In this document: positions 36,842 to 46,419 of the stretch, piece by piece | Layout: each line of letters begins with the position of its first letter | How positions within the stretch are numbered: the first letter of the stretch is position 1 | NCBI RefSeq assembly: GCF_004342445.1 | Contig: NZ_SLWW01000005.1 | Coordinates: 1 to 64,000 of the forward strand | DNA length: 64,000 nucleotides | Direction: 5' to 3' | DNA from: Rhodovulum euryhalinum | Lineage (GTDB): Bacteria; Pseudomonadota; Alphaproteobacteria; Rhodobacterales; Rhodobacteraceae | Position numbers and translations under genes: made by a program | The notes under the pieces: generated by a model | What the model was told of the DNA's origin: nothing | Database searches by the model: none | What the model saw: only the letters and a program-made list of their open reading frames with translations

Positions 36842-38473
36842 ATGGAATTCCTCACCGATTTCGGCTGGCTCAAGGTCTCGGACATCGGCACGTTGAGCCT
36901 GATCCTGCTGCTGGGCATGTTCGCGCTCTTGGCGATCGGGATGCCGCTGGGGTTTGCCTCGGCCTTCCTGGCGGTGGCGACGCTGGTGATGAAGTTCGGC
37001 CCCGACATCCTGTTCCGCGATTTCGGGCGCGGGCCCTTTGCCGTGCTGGGGCAGGCGATCTACCGGCAGATGACGAATTACGTCCTGATCTCGGTGCCCT
37101 TGTTCATCTTCATGGCCGCCCTGCTGGAACGGTCGGGCATCGCGCGGGACATGTATTCCTCGCTGAACGTCTGGCTGTCGCGCACGCGGGGCGGCATCGC
37201 CATCGTGACCTCGGTCATGGCGGTGATCATGGCGGCGATGTCGGGGATCATCGGCGGCGAGGTGGTGCTTCTGGGCCTGATCGCGCTGCCGCAGATGCTG
37301 CGGCTGGGCTACAACCAGAACCTCGCCATCGGGACGATCTGCGCGAGCGGATCCCTGGGCACGATGATCCCGCCCTCGATCGTGCTGATCTTCTACGGGC
37401 TGGTCACGGAAACCTCGATCAAGGCGCTGTTCACCGCCTCCTTCCTGCCGGGCTTCATGCTGGCCTCGTTCTTCATCCTCTACATCATCCTGCGCACGCA
37501 GCTCGACCCCGACCAGGCGCCGCTGCCCCCCGACGATCCGGACGATCCGGCGGGCCGCGAGAAGGCGCTGATGTTCCTCGGCTTTCTCGCGCGGCTGACG
37601 CTGTGGGTGACGGGCGCGTTGCTGGCCCGGGTGGCGTTCCTGACCGCCACGGGGGCGAACGACGTGACCGCGGGGGTCGAGCCGGTCTTCCTCGGCATGG
37701 TGTCGGACATCCTCTGGATCGCGGGAGCCTTCGTGCTGGCGCTGGGGCTGATCGGGGGCGTGATCGGGCGCGAGCGCAGCGCCCGGGGCTGGCAGATGGG
37801 CAAGGGGCTGGTGGCACCCATCGTGGTGATCGGGGTGGTGCTGGGCTCGATCTATGGCGGCGTCACGGGCATCACCGAGGCCGCGGGCATGGGCGTGGTC
37901 GCGGTCTTCGCCATCGGCCTTCTGCGGCGCGAGATGACCTTCGACATCGTCTGGGACAGCCTGATGCGCACGCTGAAATCCACCGGCACGATCATCTGGG
38001 TGACCATCGGCGCGGCCGCGCTGGCGGCGGCCTACACGCTGGCGGGGGGGCCGAATTACGTCGCCAACCTGATCGTGGGGGCCGACATGCCGACGATGGG
38101 GATCATCCTGGTGATGATGCTGATCTTCCTGATCATGGGCATGTTCATGGACTGGGTCGGCATCGTGCTCTTGATCATGCCGGTCTTCCTGCCCATCGTG
38201 CTGAAGCTGCCACCGGCCGAGATCGGGATCTTCGGCGAGCTCGACCCGAAACACGTGGCGATCTGGTTCGGCGTGGTGTTCTGCATGAACATGCAGGTCA
38301 GTTTCCTGTCGCCGCCCTTCGGGCCGGCCGCGTTCTACCTGAAATCGGTGGCGCCACCCCATATCTCGCTGACCGACATCTTCCGCGGCTTCCTGCCGTT
38401 CATCGGCATCCAGATCCTCGCGCTGTCGGTGCTGCTGATCTGGCCGCCCATCGTGACCCTGTTCCTCGACTGA
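36842..38473 (+). CDS. dctM: TRAP transporter large permease DctM
   Basis: This 543-residue membrane protein catalyses sodium-driven uptake with DctQ and DctP. Conserved segments are GMPLGFASAF, SGIIGGEVVLLG, GSLGTMIPPSIVLI and TEAAGMGVVAVF. It is about 100 residues longer than the standard DctM, owing to an Asp/Pro-rich loop (about 220-240, DPDQAPLPPDDPDDP) and two added helices near the middle. That layout is usual for the COG4664-type subgroup. Spacing to the next gene is 20 bp. Confidence 0.94.
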   Translation: MEFLTDFGWLKVSDIGTLSLILLLGMFALLAIGMPLGFASAFLAVATLVMKFGPDILFRDFGRGPFAVLGQAIYRQMTNYVLISVPLFIFMAALLERSGIARDMYSSLNVWLSRTRGGIAIVTSVMAVIMAAMSGIIGGEVVLLGLIALPQMLRLGYNQNLAIGTICASGSLGTMIPPSIVLIFYGLVTETSIKALFTASFLPGFMLASFFILYIILRTQLDPDQAPLPPDDPDDPAGREKALMFLGFLARLTLWVTGALLARVAFLTATGANDVTAGVEPVFLGMVSDILWIAGAFVLALGLIGGVIGRERSARGWQMGKGLVAPIVVIGVVLGSIYGGVTGITEAAGMGVVAVFAIGLLRREMTFDIVWDSLMRTLKSTGTIIWVTIGAAALAAAYTLAGGPNYVANLIVGADMPTMGIILVMMLIFLIMGMFMDWVGIVLLIMPVFLPIVLKLPPAEIGIFGELDPKHVAIWFGVVFCMNMQVSFLSPPFGPAAFYLKSVAPPHISLTDIFRGFLPFIGIQILALSVLLIWPPIVTLFLD

Positions 38474-38493
38474 CCCCGCGTGCCCGAGGCCCC

Positions 38494-39984
38494 ATGAGAA
38501 CCCTGCGACTGTCCCAAGCCGATAACGTCGTGACCGCCCTCGCCGCGCTGGCCCCCGGAGAGGAGGGCGCGCGCGAGCCCATCCCCCGCGGCCACAAGAT
38601 GGCCACGCAGGCGATCCCCAAGGGGGCGCCGGTGCGGAAATACGCGCAGGTGATCGGTTATGCCGCGTCGGACATCGCGGCGGGGGCGCATGTCCACACA
38701 CACAACCTGGCGTTTCGCGCCGTCGAGACAGCCTACGAATTTGCGACCAACCTGCGCCCGGTGGACCCTGTCGCGGTGCCCGACACGTTCCTCGGCTATC
38801 GCCGGGCCTCGGGGCGGGTGGGCACGCGCAATTTCATCGCCGTGCTGACCAGCGTGAACTGCTCGGCCACCGCGGCGCGGATGATCGCGGGCCACTTCAC
38901 CCCCGAGCGGCTGGCCGCCTATCCCAACGTCGACGGCGTGGTGGCCTTCGTCCATGGCACGGGCTGCGGGATGGCCGGGTCGGGCGACGGGTTCGAGGCC
39001 TTGCAGCGGGTGATGTGGGGCTATGCCCGGCACCCGAACGTGGGCGGCGTGCTGATGGCGGGTCTGGGCTGCGAGATGAACCAGATCGACTGGCTGGTCG
39101 AGGCCTATGGCCTGACGCCGGGGCCCCTGTTCCAGACCATGACCATCCAGGACGTGGGCGGGCTCAGAAAGACCGTGGACCTCGGCATCCGGAAGATCGA
39201 GGCGATGCTGCCCATCGTGAACGACGTGCGACGCGAACCCTGCCCCGCGTCCGACCTGATGGTGGCGCTGCAATGCGGCGGCTCCGACGCCTGGTCGGGG
39301 ATCACCGCGAACCCGGCGCTGGGGCATGCCTGCGACCTGCTGGTGGCGCAGGGGGGCACCGGCGTTCTGGCCGAGACGCCCGAGATCTATGGCGCCGAAC
39401 ACCTGCTGACGGCGCGAGCCATCGACCGCGACACCGGCGAAAGGCTGCTCGCCCTGATCCGCTGGTGGGAGGACTACACCCTCCGCAACAAGGGGTCGAT
39501 GGACAACAACCCCAGCCCCGGCAACAAGGCGGGCGGGCTGACCACGATCCTGGAGAAATCGCTGGGCGCGGCGGCCAAGGGCGGCACCACGCCGCTGATG
39601 GGGGTCTACAAATATGCCGAGCCGGTGACGGCGCGGGGCTTCACCTTCATGGACAGCCCCGGTTACGATCCGGCGTCCGTCACCGGACAGATCGCCTCGG
39701 GCTGCACGCTGGTGGCCTTCACCACCGGGCGCGGCTCGGCTTTCGGGTCGAAGCCTTCTCCTTGCATGAAGATCGCCACCAACACCCGGATGTTCGACCG
39801 GATGACCGAGGACATGGACATCGACGCGGGGCGCATCCTGACGGGGGGCGCGACCGTCGAGGAGGTGGGGCGCGAGATCTACGCGATGTGGCTGCGGATG
39901 GCGAGCGGGGAGCGCTCGAAATCCGAAGCGCAGGGCCTGGGGGATTTCGAATTCGTGCCCTGGCAGATCGGGGCCGTGATGTGA
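38494..39984 (+). CDS. UxaA/GarD-type sugar-acid dehydratase
   Basis: This 496-residue protein has an N-terminal SAF domain (about 10-80, HVHTHNLAF) fused to the GD_AH dehydratase domain (about 100-490). Conserved blocks are GYRRASGRVGTRNF, VNCSATAA, FVHGTGCGM and LGCEMNQID, with NPSPGNKAGGLT further on. Relatives are iron-dependent altronate and galactarate dehydratases that make 2-keto-3-deoxy acids. Some relatives in non-phosphorylative pathways act on keto-deoxy acids instead. It is cotranscribed with dctPQM. Precise substrate unknown. Confidence 0.88.
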   Translation: MRTLRLSQADNVVTALAALAPGEEGAREPIPRGHKMATQAIPKGAPVRKYAQVIGYAASDIAAGAHVHTHNLAFRAVETAYEFATNLRPVDPVAVPDTFLGYRRASGRVGTRNFIAVLTSVNCSATAARMIAGHFTPERLAAYPNVDGVVAFVHGTGCGMAGSGDGFEALQRVMWGYARHPNVGGVLMAGLGCEMNQIDWLVEAYGLTPGPLFQTMTIQDVGGLRKTVDLGIRKIEAMLPIVNDVRREPCPASDLMVALQCGGSDAWSGITANPALGHACDLLVAQGGTGVLAETPEIYGAEHLLTARAIDRDTGERLLALIRWWEDYTLRNKGSMDNNPSPGNKAGGLTTILEKSLGAAAKGGTTPLMGVYKYAEPVTARGFTFMDSPGYDPASVTGQIASGCTLVAFTTGRGSAFGSKPSPCMKIATNTRMFDRMTEDMDIDAGRILTGGATVEEVGREIYAMWLRMASGERSKSEAQGLGDFEFVPWQIGAVM

Positions 39985-40058
39985 CGCCCGTCCGCTCCGC
40001 CTTGTCGCCGGACGCCGATGCTGCGTCCCGACCCAATCACCAGAAGGGAGGAGACCCC

Positions 40059-40943
40059 ATGACCCTGTCCCGGATCGGCTTCATCGGCCTCGGCCTCATG
40101 GGCCGCGCGATGGTCGGCTGCCTGCAGGACGCAGGCCATGCGCTGACGGTTCTGGGCCACCGTGACCGCACCGGCATCGAAACGGCGCTGGCCTGCGGCG
40201 CGACCGAGGCCAACAGCGCGCGGGCGCTGGCCCAGGCCGTGGACGTGGTGATGCTGTGCATGGCGACGTCCGACCAGGTCGAGGCACGCGCCTTCGGCCC
40301 CGGGGGATTCGTGGCGGGTGCCCGGCCCGGACAGGTGGTGATCGATTTCGGCACCTCGCTGCCCGCCTCGACGCTGAGGATCGGCGCGGCGCTGGCGGAA
40401 AAGGGGGCGGCCTATCTGGATGCGCCGCTGGGGCGCACCCCCGCCCATGCGGCCGAGGGAAAGCTGAACATCATGTGCGCGGGCGACCGGGAAGCCTTCG
40501 ACAAGGTGCGGCGCGAACTCGACACACTTGGCGAGAACGTCTTTCACCTCGGGCCGCTGGGGGCGGGGCACACGATCAAGCTGATCAACAACGCCTTCGC
40601 CATGACCACCGCCTGCGCCATGTCCGAGGCCTTTGCCATGTCCGATGCCGCGGGCATCCCGCGCGAGACGCTTTACGGCGTGATGGCGGCGGGGCCGCTT
40701 CATTCGGGGATGATGGATTTCATCCGCGCCTATGCCTCGGCGGGCCGGATCGAGCTTGCCTTCTCGGTCGAGAACGCGATCAAGGACGTGGGCTATTACC
40801 GCCTTATGGCCGAGGAACTGGGCGCCGCCTCGCGCATGTCGGGCGCGGCGGACGGGGCGCTGCGGGCGGCCCGCGAGGCGGGCTACGGCTCGCGCATGGT
40901 GCCCGAGATGGTGGATTTCTTCGCCGAGCATCTGAAAGGGTAG
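40059..40943 (+). CDS. NAD(P)-dependent 3-hydroxyacid dehydrogenase, HIBADH/GarR family
   Basis: This 294-residue enzyme has an N-terminal Rossmann fold (GFIGLGLMGRAM) and the catalytic Lys in GHTIKLINNAF near residue 172. The family includes 3-hydroxyisobutyrate dehydrogenase, tartronate-semialdehyde reductase and threonate dehydrogenase. Context suggests oxidation or reduction of a small hydroxy or semialdehyde acid made by the island's dehydratases. A strong AAGGGAGGAG ribosome-binding site precedes the ATG at 40059. It is followed 4 bp later by the SDR. Confidence 0.9.
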   Translation: MTLSRIGFIGLGLMGRAMVGCLQDAGHALTVLGHRDRTGIETALACGATEANSARALAQAVDVVMLCMATSDQVEARAFGPGGFVAGARPGQVVIDFGTSLPASTLRIGAALAEKGAAYLDAPLGRTPAHAAEGKLNIMCAGDREAFDKVRRELDTLGENVFHLGPLGAGHTIKLINNAFAMTTACAMSEAFAMSDAAGIPRETLYGVMAAGPLHSGMMDFIRAYASAGRIELAFSVENAIKDVGYYRLMAEELGAASRMSGAADGALRAAREAGYGSRMVPEMVDFFAEHLKG

Positions 40944-40947
40944 GCAA

Positions 40948-41670
40948 ATGAGATTGCAGGGAAAACGCGCCTTCGTCACCGCCGCGGGCCAGGGCATCGG
41001 GCGCGCCATCGCCGACCGCTTCGCCGCCGAGGGCGCCGAGGTGACCGCGACCGACCTGAGGGCCGATCTGCTGGCGGGGTTGACTGGCCGGACCTTCGCC
41101 CTCGACGTCACCGACAAGGCGGCGCTGCAGGCCGCAATCATCGAGGCCGCGCCGGACATCCTGGTCAACTGCGCGGGCTTCGTCCATTCCGGCACCATCG
41201 CCGAGGCCACCGATGCCGAGTTCGACTTCGCGCTGAACCTGAATGTCCGGTCCCAGTTCCACGCGATGCAGGCCGTCCTGCCCGGCATGGTCGAGCGCGG
41301 CGGCGGGTCGATCGTCAACATCGCCTCGGTCGTCTCGTCGATCATCGCCGCGCCGAACCGCTTCGTCTACGGGATGAGCAAGGCCGCGATCATCGGCATG
41401 ACCAAGTCGGTCGCCATCGACTACGTGACGAAGGGCGTCCGGGTGAACTGCATCTGCCCGGGGACGGTCGACAGCCCGTCGCTGCACGACCGGCTGAGGG
41501 CCACGGGCGACTACGAGGCCGCGAAAGCCGCCTTCATCGCGCGCCAGCCGATGGGGCGGATCGGCACGCCCGGCGAGATCGCCGCACTCGCGGTCTATCT
41601 GGGCTCGGACGAAAGCGGCTTTACCACGGGCCAGGCGCATGTGATCGACGGCGGCTGGGCCGTGGGTTAG
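40948..41670 (+). CDS. SDR, likely 2-keto-3-deoxy-sugar-acid 4-dehydrogenase
   Basis: This 240-residue short-chain dehydrogenase has TAAGQGIGRA (cofactor), NCAGF, the catalytic Ser in NIASVVSS, YGMSKAA, and the tail FTTGQAHVIDGGW. The start MRLQGKRAFVTAAGQGIGR and the CPGTVDSPSL block closely match the group that oxidises 2-keto-3-deoxy-L-fuconate or -rhamnonate to the 2,4-diketo acid. Cytosolic 3-hydroxybutyrate dehydrogenase is a close relative. Pairing with the FAH hydrolase at 33175 supports the sugar-acid role. Confidence 0.88.
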   Translation: MRLQGKRAFVTAAGQGIGRAIADRFAAEGAEVTATDLRADLLAGLTGRTFALDVTDKAALQAAIIEAAPDILVNCAGFVHSGTIAEATDAEFDFALNLNVRSQFHAMQAVLPGMVERGGGSIVNIASVVSSIIAAPNRFVYGMSKAAIIGMTKSVAIDYVTKGVRVNCICPGTVDSPSLHDRLRATGDYEAAKAAFIARQPMGRIGTPGEIAALAVYLGSDESGFTTGQAHVIDGGWAVG

Positions 41671-41674
41671 GCCC

Positions 41675-42565
41675 ATGGCGGGCGCCCGCCCGCGCGAGGA
41701 CAGGACGGCGGCGGGGCTGGCGCTGATGGCGCTGGCAGTCGTGTTCTTCACCTGCATCGACAGCTCGGCCAAGTGGCTGATCGGCGCGGGACTGCCCGCG
41801 CTGCAGGTGGTCTTTGCCCGCTATGCGGGGCATTTCCTGGTCTCGCTCGCGCTCTACCTGCCGCAGGAGGGGCTGGGGGCCTTCCGCTCGGCCACCCCCC
41901 GGCGCCAGATCCTGCGCGCAAGCCTGCTTGCGGGCAGCACGCTGCTGAACTTCCTGGCGCTCTCCTACCTGCCGATCACGGTGACCACGACGATCATGTT
42001 CGCGGGGCCGATCGCGATCACCCTGCTGGCGATCCCGATCCTGGGCGAGAAGGTCGGCCCGCATCGCCTGGCGGCGGTCTGCGTGGGCTTTCTCGGCGTT
42101 CTGGTGGTGATGCAGCCCTGGGGCGCGCGCTTTCACCCGGCGATGTTTCTGACGCTTGGCGCACTCTGCTGCGCATCGGGTTATTTCATCCTGACGCGGA
42201 TGCTGGCCGGCGTCGAGAGCAACGCCACCAGCCAGCTTTGGGGCGCGGGCCTGCCGACGGCCCTGCTGGCGCCGGTGGTGCTGCCCGACTGGGTGGGGCC
42301 GCAGGGGGCGGGGGTGACGATCGTGCTGGGCCTGATCGGGCTTTTCGGGGCGCTCGGCCATATCTCGACGACCACGGCGCACCGTCTGGCGGATGCCTCG
42401 ATCCTGGCGCCGGTCGTCTATATCCAGATCCTGCTGGCGGCGGTGGCGGGGATCCTGGTGTTCGACACCTGGCCCACGGTCTGGACGCTGGGGGGCGGTG
42501 CGATCATCATCGGAGCCGGGCTCTACATCTGGCATCGCGAGCGGCGTGGCAGGGCGGCACGCTGA
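41675..42565 (+). CDS. DMT superfamily transporter, EamA family
   Basis: This 296-residue protein has ten membrane helices arranged as two EamA repeats (about 15-145 and 155-285). It has the usual LAVVFFTCIDSSAKWL opening. Such proteins export or import metabolites and the substrate cannot be deduced. Its ATG is 4 bp after the SDR stop, so it ends the dctP operon. An intergenic repeat follows at 42601. Confidence 0.9.
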   Translation: MAGARPREDRTAAGLALMALAVVFFTCIDSSAKWLIGAGLPALQVVFARYAGHFLVSLALYLPQEGLGAFRSATPRRQILRASLLAGSTLLNFLALSYLPITVTTTIMFAGPIAITLLAIPILGEKVGPHRLAAVCVGFLGVLVVMQPWGARFHPAMFLTLGALCCASGYFILTRMLAGVESNATSQLWGAGLPTALLAPVVLPDWVGPQGAGVTIVLGLIGLFGALGHISTTTAHRLADASILAPVVYIQILLAAVAGILVFDTWPTVWTLGGGAIIIGAGLYIWHRERRGRAAR

Positions 42566-42600
42566 GGGGGCGCTGCCCCCGTCGCCCGGTCCGGGCGACT

Positions 42601-42628
42601 TCGCCGGAGTATTTTTCCCAAGAGGAAG
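42601..42628 (+). repeat. GGAGTATTT...CCAAGAGGAAG intergenic element, copy 2
   Basis: It reads GCCGGAGTATTTTTCCC then AAGAGGAAG, matching the element at 31151-31180 with few changes. It lies between convergent genes, just after a self-complementary CCGG-rich stretch, and may help end transcription. Confidence 0.6.
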
Positions 42629-42706
42629 GACCGGGCGCCCGCCCGAGGGACCGGCCGGCGGGCCGGGCCCGAGAGGAAAGGCGTGCGCCGCAGGCGCGCA
42701 ATAGGA

Positions 42707-43441
42707 TCAGCCGCGGCCGATATAGGGCATGGCGCTGGCCATCACGGTCATGAACTGCACGTTCGCCGACAGCGGCAGCGCGGCCATGTGCAGCACCGAG
42801 GACGCCACATGGGCCACATCCATCACCGGTTCCACCGCGATCTCGCCGTTCGCCTGTGGCACGCCCTCGGTCATCTTCTGCGCCATGTCGGTCAGCGCAT
42901 TGCCGATGTCGATCTGGCCGCAGGCGATGTCGAACTTCCGCCCGTCGAGACTGAGCGACCGGGTCAGCCCGGTGATCGCGTGTTTCGACATCGTGTAGGG
43001 GGCCGAGCCGTAGCGTGGCACATGGGCCGAGATTGAGCCGTTGTTGATGATCCGCCCGCCCTGCGGCGTCTGGCGGCGCATCAGGCCGAAGGCCGCGCGG
43101 GCGCACAGGAACATGCCGTCGATATTGATCGCGGACAGCCGGCGCCAGTCCTCGACCGCGATCTCGTCGATCATCGCGGAGGGCAGGCCCACCCCGGCAT
43201 TGTTGAACAGCACGTCCAGCCGGCCCCAGTCCGAGGCGACCCGGGCAAAGCCATCGGCCACCGCGTCGGCGTCGGTCACGTCGAAGGGCAGCACCAGCGC
43301 GTGCGCGTGGCCGTCGGCGGTTTCCTCCAGCGGGCCCGCGCGACGGCCCGCCAGCGCGACGCGCCAGCCCGCGTCGAGGAAGGCCCGCGCCGTGGCGCGG
43401 CCGATGCCGCTGCCCGCGCCGGTGATCAGGATCGTCTGCAT
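42707..43441 (-). CDS. SDR family oxidoreductase
   Basis: This 244-residue short-chain dehydrogenase has [12 protein letters not shown] (cofactor), NNAGVGLP, Ser in [10 protein letters not shown], and the catalytic YTMSKHA. Closely spaced (10 bp) downstream of the IlvD-like gene on the same strand, it probably belongs to its operon and acts on the same or a related sugar or sugar acid. The residue pattern after the cofactor motif ([10 protein letters not shown]) suggests NADP preference, which is uncertain. Confidence 0.87.
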   Translation of the reverse strand: MQTILITGAGSGIGRATARAFLDAGWRVALAGRRAGPLEETADGHAHALVLPFDVTDADAVADGFARVASDWGRLDVLFNNAGVGLPSAMIDEIAVEDWRRLSAINIDGMFLCARAAFGLMRRQTPQGGRIINNGSISAHVPRYGSAPYTMSKHAITGLTRSLSLDGRKFDIACGQIDIGNALTDMAQKMTEGVPQANGEIAVEPVMDVAHVASSVLHMAALPLSANVQFMTVMASAMPYIGRG

Positions 43442-43451
43442 GGGTCTTCCT

Positions 43452-45233
43452 TCAGTGGTTGTCGCGCGGCAGGTCCCGGGCCACCTTGTGATAGGCGGTG
43501 GCCAGTTCCAGGCAACCGCCCTCGGCCAACTGGCCGACATGTTTGCGGTAGATCTCCTGCCAGGGCGTCTGGTGGTGCAACTCGGGAGGGGTCCAGGCCG
43601 CCTTGCGCGCCGCCCACACGTCCGCGTCCACCAGCGCGTCCATCCGCGAGGTGTTCAGGTCCAGCCGCACCCGGTCGCCGGTTTGCAGGTAGGCAAGCCC
43701 GCCGCCCACCGCCGCCTCGGGCGAGGCGTTCAGGATCGAGGGGCTTTCGGAAGTGCCCGATTGCCGCCCGTCGCCCACGGTAGGCAGGTGGGTAAGGCCT
43801 GCGCGGACCAGCGCGTCGGGGGGTTGCATGTTGACCACCTCGGCCGAGCCCGGGTAGCCGACGCAGCCCGTGCCGCGGATGAAGAGGATCGTCTTCTCGT
43901 CGATGCCAAGGGCGGGGTCGTTGATCCGGTCGTGATAGTCCTCGGGGCCCTCGAACACCACGGCGCGGGCCTCGAAGATGCCCTCCTGTCCGGGTTCGGA
44001 CAGGAAGCGGCGGCGGAAATCGTCCGAGATCACGCTGGTCTTCATCAGCGCGGAGTCGAACAGGTTGCCCGACAGCACCTTGAAGCCCGCGTTCGGGCGC
44101 AGCGGGGTGTCGTAAGGGCAGATCACGTCGTGGTCGGCGCTGTGCACGCCGTCGAGCGCCTCGGCGAGCGTCCGGCCGCTGGCCGTCATCGCGCCGAGAT
44201 GCAGCCGCCCGGCCTTGGCCAGTTCCGCCATGACGGCGGGCACGCCGCCCGCGCGGAAGAAGCTCTCGCCCAGGTATTCACCCGCGGGCTGCATGTTGAC
44301 CAGAAGCGGCACGTCGAAGCCGATGGTTTCCCAATCCGTCACGTCGAGCGGCACGCCCGCGTGCCGCGCGATGGCCTGCAGATGCGGCGGCGCGTTGGTC
44401 GACCCGCCGATGGCCGCGTTGACCACGATGGCGTTCTCGAAGGCCGCGCGGGTCAGGATGTCGGACGGTTTCAGATCATCCAGCACCATCTGCACGATGC
44501 GCCGCCCGGTCTGGTAGGCCATCGCCATACGTTCGCGGAAGGGGGCGGGGATCGCGGCGTTGCCGGTCAGGCTCATCCCCAGGGCCTCGGCCATGGCGTT
44601 CATCGTGGACGCCGTGCCCATCGTGTTGCAATGGCCCAGCGACGGCGCCGAGGCGCAGACGCGGCTGATGAACTCGTCATAGTCGATCTTGCCCTCGGCC
44701 AAGAGGCGGCGCGATTCCCAGACGATGGTGCCCGAGCCCGCGCGCTGCCCCTTCCACCAGCCGTCGAGCATCGGGCCGCCGTTCAGCGCGATGGCGGGGA
44801 GATCGACGGTCGCCGCCCCCATCAGCATCGCGGGCGTGGTCTTGTCGCAGCCGGTGGTCAGCACCACCCCGTCGATCGGGTAGCCGTGCAGCACCTCGAC
44901 AAGGCCCAGATAGGCCAGGTTGCGGTCAAGCGCGGCGGTGGGCCGCTTGCCCGTCTCCTGGATCGGGTGGACGGGAAACTCCATCGGTATCCCGCCCGCG
45001 TCGCGGATGCCGGCCTTGATCCGGTCCATCAGGAAGACGTGGATCTTGTTGCAGGGGGCAAGGTCCGAGCCGGTATTGGCGATGCCTATCACGGGCCGTT
45101 CGCCCTGCAATTCCTCGCGGGTGTATTCCTGGTTCTGGTAGCGTTCCAGGTAAAGTGCGGTCATGCCCGGGTTGTTGGGGTTGTCGAACCACTCCTGCGA
45201 GCGGAACCGCCGGTGCGCGCGGGTATCTGACAA
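43452..45233 (-). CDS. IlvD/Edd family sugar-acid dehydratase
   Basis: This 593-residue iron-sulfur dehydratase has cluster cysteines in [19 protein letters not shown] and [11 protein letters not shown]. It opens with [25 protein letters not shown], here split: [12 protein letters not shown] then [12 protein letters not shown]. That start marks the arabonate/xylonate-type branch rather than the branched-chain amino-acid IlvD, so a sugar acid is converted to a 2-keto-3-deoxy acid. No ATG fits. TTG at 45233 with GAGGAGG 7 bases upstream is the best start. A GntR operator lies 65 bp upstream. Confidence 0.9.
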   Translation of the reverse strand: MSDTRAHRRFRSQEWFDNPNNPGMTALYLERYQNQEYTREELQGERPVIGIANTGSDLAPCNKIHVFLMDRIKAGIRDAGGIPMEFPVHPIQETGKRPTAALDRNLAYLGLVEVLHGYPIDGVVLTTGCDKTTPAMLMGAATVDLPAIALNGGPMLDGWWKGQRAGSGTIVWESRRLLAEGKIDYDEFISRVCASAPSLGHCNTMGTASTMNAMAEALGMSLTGNAAIPAPFRERMAMAYQTGRRIVQMVLDDLKPSDILTRAAFENAIVVNAAIGGSTNAPPHLQAIARHAGVPLDVTDWETIGFDVPLLVNMQPAGEYLGESFFRAGGVPAVMAELAKAGRLHLGAMTASGRTLAEALDGVHSADHDVICPYDTPLRPNAGFKVLSGNLFDSALMKTSVISDDFRRRFLSEPGQEGIFEARAVVFEGPEDYHDRINDPALGIDEKTILFIRGTGCVGYPGSAEVVNMQPPDALVRAGLTHLPTVGDGRQSGTSESPSILNASPEAAVGGGLAYLQTGDRVRLDLNTSRMDALVDADVWAARKAAWTPPELHHQTPWQEIYRKHVGQLAEGGCLELATAYHKVARDLPRDNH

Positions 45234-45297
45234 AAGGGGCCTCCTCGCTGGCGGGCACCATCGGGGGTGCCGCGCCTTCTTGTGGCAGCTTTCCAAC

Positions 45298-45309
45298 TTG
45301 GTATACCAA
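45298..45309. promoter_or_regulatory. GntR operator TTGGTATACCAA, site 3
   Basis: A perfect 12-bp palindrome with the same core as the two sites near gntR. It lies between the divergent IlvD-like gene (65 bp) and azlC (31 bp), so it can control both transcripts. Confidence 0.8.
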
Positions 45310-45339
45310 ATGCAAGGGTAATCCTTGGTGGAGGAAGCG

Positions 45340-46080
45340 ATGGCACGGCATGGACCGGCAGGGGGAAGGGACATGGGCCGCGCGGCGTTCTGGCAGGGCT
45401 ATCGCGACTGTGCGCCCTTCCTCGTGGTGGTCGTGCCCTTCGCGATGCTGTTCGGGGCGGTGGCGCGCGATGCCGGGCTGGACCTGTTGCAGGTCATGGC
45501 GATGTCGGTCCTCGTGATCGCGGGGGCCTCGCAGTTCACCGCGCTGACGCTGTTGCAGGACCAGGCGCCGGTGTTCGTGGCGCTCATGGCGGCGCTGGCG
45601 GTGAACCTCAGGATGGCGCTTTATTCCGCGGCGCTGGTGCCCCATGTCGGCCATGCGGGTCTGGGGGCGCGGGCCCTGATGTCCTACCTGATGGTGGACC
45701 AGGCGTTCGCGGTGGCGGTCAAGACCTACGAGGAACGCCCGCAGATGACGCCCGGCGAAAAGGTCGCCTATTACTTCGGGGTGATGATGCTGATCTGCCC
45801 GGTCTGGTATGGCTGCACGCTTCTGGGCGCGCTGGTCGGCCGGGCGATCCCGCCCGAGTTGTCGCTCGATTTCGCGGCTCCGATCTGCTTCATTGCGCTG
45901 ACGGCGCCCTTGCTGCGCAGCCTGCCCCATGTCGTCGCGGCGCTGGCCGCGGTGCTGGCCGCGATCGGGTTCCACGGCTTTCCGGCGGGGCTGGGGCTGA
46001 TCTCGGCGGCGCTGGTGGGCATCGTCGCAGGCGCGCAGGCGGAACTGTGGCTCGGGCGCCGGGCGCGGGGGCGGGCATGA
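45340..46080 (+). CDS. azlC: AzlC family transporter subunit
   Basis: This 246-residue protein has about eight membrane helices and the AzlC pattern: FWQGYRDCAPFLVVVVPFA, IAGASQFTAL, then NLRMALYSAAL. AzlC with AzlD exports branched-chain amino acids and analogues in characterised bacteria. Relatives move other small acids, and its place under a sugar-acid operator leaves the substrate open. GGAGGAAGCG precedes the ATG at 45340; a TTG five codons earlier is less likely. The stop overlaps azlD. Confidence 0.92.
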   Translation: MARHGPAGGRDMGRAAFWQGYRDCAPFLVVVVPFAMLFGAVARDAGLDLLQVMAMSVLVIAGASQFTALTLLQDQAPVFVALMAALAVNLRMALYSAALVPHVGHAGLGARALMSYLMVDQAFAVAVKTYEERPQMTPGEKVAYYFGVMMLICPVWYGCTLLGALVGRAIPPELSLDFAAPICFIALTAPLLRSLPHVVAALAAVLAAIGFHGFPAGLGLISAALVGIVAGAQAELWLGRRARGRA

Positions 46081-46406
46081 TTTCGGATGCCGCCTTCTGG
46101 ACGCTGACGGTCCTGCTGGGGCTTGGCACCTTCCTGATCCGGTTCTCGTTTCTCGGCCTGCTTGGCGGGCGGCCGCTGCCCGGCTGGCTGCTGTTGCACC
46201 TGAAATATGTGGGCGTGGCCGTGCTGCCCGCGCTGGTGACACCCATGGTGCTGTGGCCCGCCGCGACGGGGGGCGAGACCGACCCGGCCCGCTTGGTCGC
46301 GGCGCTGGCCGCTCTGGTCGCCGGGCTGCGGCTGTCGGTCGTCGCCGCGCTGATTGGCGGCATGGGCGCGCTCTACCTGTGGCATTTCCTGTTTCCGACC
46401 CTCTGA
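46077..46406 (+). CDS. azlD: AzlD family transporter subunit
   Basis: This 109-residue protein has four membrane helices and the AzlD motif LGTFLIRFSFL near its start. It forms the small partner of AzlC. Its ATG overlaps the azlC stop (ATGA), so the subunits are translationally coupled. The RraA-like gene follows 13 bp later in the same operon. Confidence 0.92.
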   Translation: MISDAAFWTLTVLLGLGTFLIRFSFLGLLGGRPLPGWLLLHLKYVGVAVLPALVTPMVLWPAATGGETDPARLVAALAALVAGLRLSVVAALIGGMGALYLWHFLFPTL

Positions 46407-46419
46407 GAAAGGACCGACC

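Noticed and set aside
43452..45233. Branched-chain amino-acid dihydroxy-acid dehydratase (ilvD)
   Set aside because: The N-terminal [12 protein letters not shown] signature and the sugar-acid neighbours indicate the arabonate/xylonate branch, despite the neighbouring azlCD genes.
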